Source: Sphingobacteriales bacterium
Lineage (GTDB): Bacteria; Bacteroidota; Bacteroidia; Chitinophagales; Chitinophagaceae
Reading direction: 5' to 3'
DNA: 10,620 nt
NCBI GenBank assembly: GCA_023251215.1
Contig: JAHEZF010000035.1
Span: 1-10,620 of the forward strand
Below, piece after piece: positions 1 to 6,967 of the stretch. Under the pieces are notes generated by a model. The model saw only the letters and a program-made list of their open reading frames with translations. It was not told the origin of the DNA and ran no database searches. Both the position numbers and the translations under genes were made by a program. Position 1 is the first letter of the stretch, and each line of letters begins with the position of its first letter.

Positions 1-1193
1 ATATAATCGAGCAACGAATCAATAGCTGCGTATTTGTAGCGGTTGACATTTGTCCAGCTACCCTCTTTAAAAATATAAATACCGTCTCCGTCATATTGAT
101 AATTCCATGAATCATTCACAGCTCCGGCTGTAGCATAAAAAACATCATTGTAAACAGTCATTTCACCACTGGCAGTTTGTTGTGGTGAATTGAGAATATA
201 TTGCTCAAATGTTGAAGAAAAAAAATGTGAGAGACATCCAAACTGATCTGCTATCCACGGATCATTGTTAAATAAAATGGCTTTTCTTGGAAACGAAATG
301 ACAGTGGGCTGGGTGATTGTCCTGGCAACCGATCCATCGGCATTTAAAACAGTTATCTTACTTGCTCCATTGGGAAATCTCTGGCACAACTGAATTTTAC
401 CACCCGTGCTGTTACTGCTGACAACCGGCCATCCATCAGTATAAAATAAACTCCAGGTAGTTCCATTTAATACAAACAGTGAATCATTCTTTTGTACCAC
501 GATTTTATTCTGCACATTCAGCACATTTTTACACACCCCTGCGGATAGACCATTAGCGCCACTCAACAATTGCCAGTTAGTATAATCAGCAGGATTGGGG
601 CTGTTCATTGCGATTTTTTTCAACCCTTCTTCTGTAGCGGCATAAAAAAAACTTCCATCGCTGCTAAAGCCATTTACTTTTATTTGGTTGCCGCCATTAC
701 CAATGAACCATGAATCTTTCACTTCGTACCGGTCGCCATTGATTACGATGACTCCCAAACCCGTAGAGAGATAATAATTTTTGTTCAGGGGGTAAATGTT
801 GTAAATATTCTTATCTCCGATCATGTTGTTCCTTTTGACATCGGGTACATTATAAATATCGTTCCGGTAAATAATATCAATATTGCTGTTGTTATAGGCA
901 ATAAAAAGCTTGCCATTGGCCTCATCATATTGAATGGCGTTGATGCCGGTTTCGTTAAGCCCCGTTACACGACTGAGCCGCTCAATCGACCCGATAGCTA
1001 TCGGGTTATCCGTAACAGTAACCGTGAACAAACTATAAGGAGTGGCACAATAGATCTTGCCGCCTCCTGCTGTAACATCAATAGCGCTGTTGTAAGGCAG
1101 GTGTTCACGCCATTGGCCAACAGGTGGCAATGGCAACTGTGCATGCAGTTGTAGTTCAAAAAAAAGAAATGTTATAAAAAAAATATACCTCAC
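1..1193 (-). CDS. PorZ-like T9SS beta-propeller protein, N-terminal part (3' end beyond left edge)
   Basis: Translating the minus strand from a GTG at 1193-1191 gives 397 open codons running to the left edge. Residues 2-12 are hydrophobic (RYIFFITFLFF) and end in LHAQ, a short Sec signal peptide likely cleaved near residue 18 or 19. The mature part starts GQWREHLPYN, followed by KIYCAT (46-51), GLNETGI (78-84), IAYNNSNIDII (98-108), DGSFFYAATEEGL (179-191) and FKEGSW (375-380). This spacing of short beta blades is what I know from PorZ N-terminal and two-component-regulator-type propellers of Bacteroidota. PorZ is a cell-surface T9SS component that works with PorU, PorV and PorQ in attaching cargo to anionic LPS. 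The usual C-terminal sorting domain would lie outside the window and cannot be checked. An in-frame TGA at 1199-1197 limits the start, and the first in-frame ATG is only codon 124, so GTG is chosen. Another secreted propeller protein is the main alternative. Confidence 0.7.
   Translation of the reverse strand, partial: MRYIFFITFLFFELQLHAQLPLPPVGQWREHLPYNSAIDVTAGGGKIYCATPYSLFTVTVTDNPIAIGSIERLSRVTGLNETGINAIQYDEANGKLFIAYNNSNIDIIYRNDIYNVPDVKRNNMIGDKNIYNIYPLNKNYYLSTGLGVIVINGDRYEVKDSWFIGNGGNQIKVNGFSSDGSFFYAATEEGLKKIAMNSPNPADYTNWQLLSGANGLSAGVCKNVLNVQNKIVVQKNDSLFVLNGTTWSLFYTDGWPVVSSNSTGGKIQLCQRFPNGASKITVLNADGSVARTITQPTVISFPRKAILFNNDPWIADQFGCLSHFFSSTFEQYILNSPQQTASGEMTVYNDVFYATAGAVNDSWNYQYDGDGIYIFKEGSWTNVNRYKYAAIDSLLDY
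989..1006. repeat. 18-bp perfect palindrome inside the PorZ-like gene
   Basis: ACCCGATAGCTATCGGGT reads identically on both strands and lies inside the coding sequence. In the gene's frame it encodes the core PIAIG (residues 64-68), between a variable stretch (TVTVTDN) and the conserved-looking segment SIERLSRVTGL. The reading frame stays open. A palindrome this long is unlikely by chance in about 10 kb. I recall similar CCCGATAGCTATCGGG sequences as dispersed repeats in Bacteroidota genomes, but could not check this. No second copy occurs in the window. Confidence 0.7.
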
Positions 1194-1212
1194 TCCTCAA
1201 AAGTATCGCAAA

Positions 1213-1220
1213 CAAAAATA
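1213..1220 (-). promoter_or_regulatory. Candidate -7 promoter box for the PorZ-like gene
   Basis: On the minus strand this reads TATTTTTG, matching the Bacteroidota -7 consensus TAnnTTTG. It sits 19 bp upstream of the GTG start, which would leave a leader of only about 12 nt. No convincing TTTG element is seen at the -33 position. The region is A/T-rich, so a chance match is quite possible. Confidence 0.25.
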
Positions 1221-1291
1221 CGGTTAGGCTTTTTTGCCTTTCTTTGCTGTCATAAGCTTTTAAAGACGGGTTTATTTTTATCATTTGTCTT

Positions 1292-3613
1292 ATGTGGCAA
1301 AATCTTGGACGATCTATTCTGAAATACCGTTTCCCGCTGTTATTGATTCTTGCAGCCCTTACCGGTTTCATGGCTTACCATGCAGGTAAGGTAGAATTGA
1401 GTTATGATTTTTCGAGAGCCATTCCATTGAATAATTCCAAATACAAAATTTACCAGGAGTTTCTAAAAAAATTTGGGGAAGACGGCAACCTGCTGGTTAT
1501 CGGTATTCAAACTGATAAATTGTTCAAGAAAGAAATTTTTAATGCTTATGCTCAATTGCAGCACGATCTTAAAAAAGTAATCGGTGTAGATGATATTATC
1601 GCTGTCAGTTCCGCGGTCAATCTTGTAAAACAACCGGAAACAGAAAAATTAAAAGCAGACACTATTTTCCCTGAAAGAATACTTACCCAGGCAGAGATAG
1701 ATAGCTGCGCTGCTGTTTTTCTGAATCTCCCTTTTTATAAATATCTTTTATATAACCCATCTACCCATGCATGGCTGATGGGTGTGAGGATCAGTAAAGA
1801 CCTGATGGCGTCCAAAGACAGGATTGGCATTGTAAATACTATCAGCAGCATAGCCGATGAGTTTGGGAAAAAAACAAATCTCACGGTTTATAAAAGCGGG
1901 TTGCCCCATATTCGTACCCAATTATCGGTACGGATTTTAAGAGAGATGAGGTTATTTATCTTTGCTTCCATTATTCTCTCTGCTGTTATTCTATTGTTGT
2001 TCTTCCGTTCATTAAGTTCCATGTGGCTTTCATTGATGGTAGTAGTGCTGGGTGTGATCTGGAGTTTTGGCAGCATTCATTTGCTGGGTTATAAGATCAG
2101 TATCCTGAATGCATTGATTCCTCCCCTGATTGTAGTGATAGGAATTCCCAACTGCATCTACTTTCTGAATAAATTCCATACGGCCTATAACAAAACCGGC
2201 AATAAAAAAAATTCACTTGTTGCCATGGTGGGTCAAATGGGAGTGGTAACTCTTTTCTGCAATCTGACTGCTGCTATTGGTTTTACTGTATTTGCATTAA
2301 CGCAAAGCCCGATATTAAAAGAATTCGGCCAGGTAGCAGGCATTAACATCATTGCTTTATTCTTTATTTCTCTGATTCTTATTCCAACGCTGTTAAGTTT
2401 TTTGCCCCCTCCAAAAAGCAGGCATACCAAATACCTGGTAAACCCGGGATTAAACAGGTGGCTTGACCGACTGGAAAGCTGGTCGCTGAATCACCGTAAA
2501 TTGATTTATTTTATTACTCTTATTATTGTTACTGTATCTGTCGCCGGCATGCTCCGGTTAAAAACGATTGGTTATATTGTTGACGATCTTCCGAAAAAAG
2601 ATAAAATATATACAGACCTGCATTTTTTTGAAACTAATTTCAAAGGTGTAATGCCGCTTGAAATAATTGTTGACACCAAAAAGAAATTTGGCGTTTCCCG
2701 AAACCTGAATAATCTCCAGAAAATAGATTCCCTGTCACAATTTTTAACTTCTATGGGGGCTATAGCAAGGCCATTAAGTATTGTTGAGGGTTTGAAATTT
2801 GCCAAGCAGGCTTTTTTTGAAGGTGACAGTTTGAATTATTCCCTGCCTGCGGAATATGACTTGCCTGCTTTGGCTCAATACCTTAATTTCCGGAGTGATT
2901 CAGGAAATAATCAAAACACATTCGCCAGGCTGGTTACTACATTTATGGATAGCGCCAAACAGGAGGCCCGTATCAGTGCAAATATGGCCGATGTAGGCAG
3001 TAAACGATTACCGGGGATATTGGACAGTATTACAGAAAGGGTGAACCAGTTATTTTCAAAAGAAAAATATGAAGTACAACTTACAGGAACCAGCGTTACG
3101 TTTCTTGAAGGAAGCCGTTTTATTATTCATGGATTAAAGGATAGTATCTTCTGGGCATTCATTTTAATTGCCCTGTGCATGTTATATCTGTTCCGGTCTT
3201 TCAGAATATTGATTTGTTCCCTTATCCCCAATATAATTCCGCTTTTAATAACAGCCGGGGTAATGGGCTGGACGGGCATCCCTTTAAAACCTTCAACAGT
3301 GCTGGTATTCAGCGTGGCTCTTGGTATTGCCATTGATGTAACTATTCGTTTCCTTGTTAATTATAAACAGGAGTTGCCCCGTAATAACTATGACATGAAA
3401 AAAACCGTTGTGGAGACCATCCACACTACCGGCATCAGCATAATTTACACCTCGATGGTGCTGATCGCAGGGTTCATCATTTTCTGTTTCAGTGGCTTTG
3501 GCGGCACCCAGGCCCTGGGCTGGCTAACCTCCCTTACCCTTGTAACTGCCACCCTTACAAACCTGGTTTTACTGCCTTCAATTTTAATTTCCGTTTTTCG
3601 ATTGAAGAAATAG
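1292..3613 (+). CDS. RND/MMPL-family transporter, 12 transmembrane helices
   Basis: The 773-residue inner-membrane protein has the duplicated RND layout. There is one helix at about 13-31, a large periplasmic loop (about 32-218) and five helices (about 219-238, 243-264, 271-292, 315-336, 348-371). The second half repeats this: a helix at 403-422, a loop (about 423-615) and five helices (617-636, 640-661, 667-690, 713-733, 742-768). GIAIDVTIRF (678-687) in TM10 carries Asp682, at the position used for proton coupling in MMPL-type RND pumps. The equivalent TM4 stretch, GIPNCIYFLNKF (284-295), has no Asp. Members of this family export lipids, hopanoids or other hydrophobic compounds by proton antiport; the substrate here is unknown. 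No adaptor (HlyD/MFP) or outer-membrane channel gene is adjacent, which fits MMPL/HpnN-like proteins better than tripartite drug pumps. The ATG at 1292 follows an A/T-rich leader and directly precedes the expected short cytoplasmic N-terminus. It diverges from the PorZ-like gene across 98 bp. Confidence 0.85.
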   Translation: MWQNLGRSILKYRFPLLLILAALTGFMAYHAGKVELSYDFSRAIPLNNSKYKIYQEFLKKFGEDGNLLVIGIQTDKLFKKEIFNAYAQLQHDLKKVIGVDDIIAVSSAVNLVKQPETEKLKADTIFPERILTQAEIDSCAAVFLNLPFYKYLLYNPSTHAWLMGVRISKDLMASKDRIGIVNTISSIADEFGKKTNLTVYKSGLPHIRTQLSVRILREMRLFIFASIILSAVILLLFFRSLSSMWLSLMVVVLGVIWSFGSIHLLGYKISILNALIPPLIVVIGIPNCIYFLNKFHTAYNKTGNKKNSLVAMVGQMGVVTLFCNLTAAIGFTVFALTQSPILKEFGQVAGINIIALFFISLILIPTLLSFLPPPKSRHTKYLVNPGLNRWLDRLESWSLNHRKLIYFITLIIVTVSVAGMLRLKTIGYIVDDLPKKDKIYTDLHFFETNFKGVMPLEIIVDTKKKFGVSRNLNNLQKIDSLSQFLTSMGAIARPLSIVEGLKFAKQAFFEGDSLNYSLPAEYDLPALAQYLNFRSDSGNNQNTFARLVTTFMDSAKQEARISANMADVGSKRLPGILDSITERVNQLFSKEKYEVQLTGTSVTFLEGSRFIIHGLKDSIFWAFILIALCMLYLFRSFRILICSLIPNIIPLLITAGVMGWTGIPLKPSTVLVFSVALGIAIDVTIRFLVNYKQELPRNNYDMKKTVVETIHTTGISIIYTSMVLIAGFIIFCFSGFGGTQALGWLTSLTLVTATLTNLVLLPSILISVFRLKK

Positions 3614-3813
3614 TTGGTTTTAGTACATTTATGCAGCAAACCAATGCTTGAAATTGTCCGTTTTAAGTAAAGGTTTCAGGGAGGTTAGTACGGGTTATTT
3701 GTTTAAAAAACTGTAATTTTCAAAAGATTGTGTATTTTTTTCTTGTTTTTGTAGCAGGTTATTAATTCATGACCTTACACAAAAACAAATTACTTTTATA
3801 TACTAAAACTAAA

Positions 3814-6800
3814 ATGCTCATGAGAAAATTATTTTTACTCCTATCGGCAATTGTGTTTTTTGCAACTCAGGCAATGGCACAACGCACCGTTACTGGCAGG
3901 GTTACCGATGAAAAAGGAAACCCTCTTGCCAATGTTTCCGTGTTAGTAAGAGGCACTACAACAGGTACTGCAACCAGGGCAGACGGTACTTATTCACTGG
4001 TAGTTCCCGCCAATGGAAAAGCTCTTGTCTTTTCTTCTGTTGATATGAGTCCTATTGAATTAGCTGTTGGTACACTAACAGTGATCAATGCAACATTGAA
4101 AGCTGAAGACAGAACCATGTCCGAAGTGGTAGTAACTGCCTTTGGAATTAAAAAAGATAAAAAGACACTTGGCTATGGTGTAACACAGATCACTTCCGAA
4201 CAACTTACCCAGGCACATACTACTAACATCACAAATGCACTGGCGGGAAAAATTCCCGGTGTCCGCATAAACGGCTCAGGAGGATCTTTTTCCAGTTCCA
4301 ATATTATTATCCGGGCTTTTGCAACCATGACGGGAAACAACCAGCCCTTGTGGGTGGTAGATGGTATTCCTATTGATAACAGCGGCGGAGGTAATCCCTT
4401 ACAGGTAGGTCCTGTTAATTCAAGCCGTGCTATTGACCTGAACCAGGAAGATATTGAAAGCGTCACTGTTTTAAAAGGCCCTTCTGCCTCTGCTTTATAT
4501 GGTTCAAGGGGCGCCAATGGTGTGATCCTGATCACCATGAAAAAAGGAAAAGCAAGTAAAAAATCTGCTATTCAATATTCCAGCAGTTACCAGATAGAAA
4601 CCGTTAACCGTTTTCCTGATTACCAAAACCAATACGCCCAGGGCAATAGCGGTGTTTTTTCTGCGACAGCACAAACCTCATTTGGCCCTCCCATTGGCCA
4701 AACTGTTACTACTGCTTATGATCCTTCAACAAATACCAACACCCGGACAGAAGTGCTGGCCACTTATCCCAATAATGTAAGAGATATTTTTCAGCATGGA
4801 CTGGTCTGGCAAAATAATATTGCGTTCCAGGGTGGTGATGATAAAAATACTTTTCGTTTATCGTATAGTCATTTAAAGAATAAAGGTGTGTTGGACAATA
4901 ATGTTCTTTACCGTCATAATTTTTCTTTGAATGCAAGCTCTAAGGTCAACAATTATCTTACTGTTACTGCCAGCGCTAATTTTTCCAATAACACTTCAAG
5001 AAGAACACAACAAGGTAACCAGTTAAGCAATCCTTTGTTCCGCGGCTGGATAACTCCCCGCAGCTATAACCTGAGCGGCCTTGCTTATGAGGATGCTGCA
5101 GGAAATCAACGTTATCCTTTAGGTGAAGATCATCCTTACTGGACAATCAAAAACAACCGGTTCAGGGATGAAATCAACCGCATGATAGGAAACGTTGGCC
5201 TGAATTTCAAACTGACCAGGTGGTTGCAAGCCGATTACAAAATAGGCGCTGATATTTATTCTACTTTCCGCCACGGTTATGATCAGATTGGCGCCCGTGG
5301 GCAGGCTAATACAAATGCTAATGCTGCAGGGGCCGTGCAGGAAAGCCGTAACCAGTTCCGCAATGTAACTTCAAATTCCTATTTTACAGCTAAAAAAACT
5401 TTTAAGAATTTCAGCCTGACTGCCATAGCCGGAAATGAATTCTTCCAGTCTTATGCTGCCAACGCTACCCTGACCGGCAAAACGGTAATCATCAGGGATT
5501 TTGAACAACTGAGCAATACAACCACCTTTTCTCCGTCGCCATCAAACAGTTCAGCAAAACTAAGAATAGTGGGATTGTATGGCAATGTGACCTTAGGTTA
5601 TAAGAGCATTATTGCCCTTGATGTTTCATTGCGCAACGACTGGTCATCTACTTTTAAAGTCGGCAAGAATTCTTACCTGTATAATTCAGTGGGAGGATCT
5701 GTCAATTTTACAGAGTTATTTCCCCAACTGAAAAATAAAGTGATCGAAACTATTAAGATAAGAGCCAACCAGGCGCTGGTAGGTAAAGCAGGTGATATTA
5801 TTTACGGAACGGACTCCTATATCGTTGGAGCATCTTCTGCAGATGGGTTTGGTCCTAATATCACTTTTCCTTTTAACGGTATAGCGGGTTTTACCCTAAG
5901 CAATTCAGCAGGCAATGCCAATCTTCAGCCTGAGTTTACAAATAACAAAGAAATAGCTTTGGAATTATCTTTCTTTAAGGGTCGTCTTACTTTTGAAGGC
6001 ACCAAGTACAGGGAAAAATCGAGAAATTTAATCTTTGCTGTTCCTAATTCAGCTACTGCAGGTATTACTACTGCAATAAAAAATGCAGGTAATCTTTCCA
6101 CAAAAGGTACTGAACTTGGCTTTAATGTTACACCTGTCAAGTCAAAATCATTCACCTGGAATTTCTTAGTCAATTATACTAAATTTAAAACAATTGTTAC
6201 CAGCCTCGCCCCTGGTGTAACAACCATTTCCATTGGTGGATTTGTAACGCCCAATGTCAGGTTGGTGGCAGGTGAAGAATACGGGCAGATATATGCCAGT
6301 GGCTATCAGCGGGTATCAAAAGGAGGAAAAATCATTGTAGGAGCAAATGGCTTACCATCGGCAACGAATGTAGATATAAATATTGGCAACCCCAATCCCA
6401 AATACTTATTGGGTGTAACCAATACTTTTACTTACAAAAACATTTCCATGAGTTTCTTAATTGATTACAAAAAAGGAGGCGACCAGTATAGCCGCAATAT
6501 TGCAGACCTGCGCCGCAATGGTGTAGCTAAAGAAACAGCCGAATTCCCAAGGTATGATGCCAGTGGTGTTTTACAAAAACCTTATTTGTTTGACGCGGTA
6601 TATGCCAATGGTTCACCCAATACAACCTATGTTTCAGCACAGGATTATTGGGGCAACAGCGGTAAATACGCTGCACAAGAAGGATTTATTGTTGAAACCA
6701 CCTGGTTCCGTATCAGGGAGGCATCTATGAGTTACAACCTGCCATCGTCCCTGATAAACAGAACCCCATTCAGCAATTTGGAATTAGCTGTTTTCGGAAG

Positions 6801-6948
6801 AAATCTTTATCTGCATGCACCAAACTACCCGCACTTTGATCCTGAACAAAATGTGTTGGGCAGCCCGAACAGCGGTGCACAGGGTTTGGAATTTAATGCT
6901 CTGCCGCAAACACGTACCATTGGTATGTCATTAAAACTTACTTTTTAA
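3814..6948 (+). CDS. SusC/RagA-family TonB-dependent outer-membrane transporter
   Basis: A 1044-residue outer-membrane beta-barrel that should import a nutrient captured by the SusD partner, using TonB-ExbBD energy. Numbered from the ATG at 3814: signal peptide 1-22 ending AMA, then Q23; a carboxypeptidase-regulatory-like domain at about 24-98 (TVTGRVTDEKGNPLANVSV); a TonB-box-like segment SEVVVTAFG (103-111); and a plug domain at about 112-245 with LWVVDGIPID, SVTVLKGPSASALYG and GANGVILITMKKG. The rest is a barrel ending LPQTRTIGMSLKLTF, the usual SusC C-terminus with terminal Phe. The frame is open upstream to another ATG at 3769, but that would place 15 polar residues ahead of the signal peptide. 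ATG 3814 follows an A-rich leader and ATG 3820 is equally possible. SusD begins 19 bp downstream, so the two are almost certainly one operon. No sigma/anti-sigma pair, hybrid sensor or degradative enzyme lies beside it, so the substrate (glycan, peptide or other) is open. Confidence 0.93.
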   Translation: MLMRKLFLLLSAIVFFATQAMAQRTVTGRVTDEKGNPLANVSVLVRGTTTGTATRADGTYSLVVPANGKALVFSSVDMSPIELAVGTLTVINATLKAEDRTMSEVVVTAFGIKKDKKTLGYGVTQITSEQLTQAHTTNITNALAGKIPGVRINGSGGSFSSSNIIIRAFATMTGNNQPLWVVDGIPIDNSGGGNPLQVGPVNSSRAIDLNQEDIESVTVLKGPSASALYGSRGANGVILITMKKGKASKKSAIQYSSSYQIETVNRFPDYQNQYAQGNSGVFSATAQTSFGPPIGQTVTTAYDPSTNTNTRTEVLATYPNNVRDIFQHGLVWQNNIAFQGGDDKNTFRLSYSHLKNKGVLDNNVLYRHNFSLNASSKVNNYLTVTASANFSNNTSRRTQQGNQLSNPLFRGWITPRSYNLSGLAYEDAAGNQRYPLGEDHPYWTIKNNRFRDEINRMIGNVGLNFKLTRWLQADYKIGADIYSTFRHGYDQIGARGQANTNANAAGAVQESRNQFRNVTSNSYFTAKKTFKNFSLTAIAGNEFFQSYAANATLTGKTVIIRDFEQLSNTTTFSPSPSNSSAKLRIVGLYGNVTLGYKSIIALDVSLRNDWSSTFKVGKNSYLYNSVGGSVNFTELFPQLKNKVIETIKIRANQALVGKAGDIIYGTDSYIVGASSADGFGPNITFPFNGIAGFTLSNSAGNANLQPEFTNNKEIALELSFFKGRLTFEGTKYREKSRNLIFAVPNSATAGITTAIKNAGNLSTKGTELGFNVTPVKSKSFTWNFLVNYTKFKTIVTSLAPGVTTISIGGFVTPNVRLVAGEEYGQIYASGYQRVSKGGKIIVGANGLPSATNVDINIGNPNPKYLLGVTNTFTYKNISMSFLIDYKKGGDQYSRNIADLRRNGVAKETAEFPRYDASGVLQKPYLFDAVYANGSPNTTYVSAQDYWGNSGKYAAQEGFIVETTWFRIREASMSYNLPSSLINRTPFSNLELAVFGRNLYLHAPNYPHFDPEQNVLGSPNSGAQGLEFNALPQTRTIGMSLKLTF

Positions 6949-6967
6949 TTCAAAAACATTATCATTT

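Noticed and set aside
930..1154. 74-codon open frame on the plus strand
   Set aside because: It is antisense to the PorZ-like coding region, whose frame shows the signal peptide and propeller motifs.
1226..1239. Small hairpin AGGC-TTTTTT-GCCT in the divergent intergenic region
   Set aside because: A 4-bp stem is within chance and has no link to either gene end.
1273..1280. TATTTTTA as a -7 box for the transporter
   Set aside because: The last consensus base is wrong, the nearest TTTG (1243-1246) is 26 bp away, and the leader would be almost nil.
3614..3644. Possible terminator after the transporter gene (TTGGTTT / AAACCAA, 7-bp stem, 17-nt loop)
   Set aside because: The stem is short and A/T-rich, the loop is long and no U run follows, so it is too weak to call.
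3645..3813. Promoter for susCD (TAATTTTC at 3714, TATTTTTT at 3733)
   Set aside because: Each is one base off TAnnTTTG, and neither has a TTTG element at about 19 bp spacing. The region is A/T-rich, so these matches carry little weight.
3769..3813. Longer susC start at ATG 3769
   Set aside because: It would place 15 polar and basic residues before the hydrophobic signal peptide; ATG 3814 or 3820 gives a standard signal sequence.
4173..4538. 121-codon open frame on the minus strand inside susC
   Set aside because: It lies opposite the highly conserved plug domain and has no signal, motif or plausible start context, so it is a shadow.
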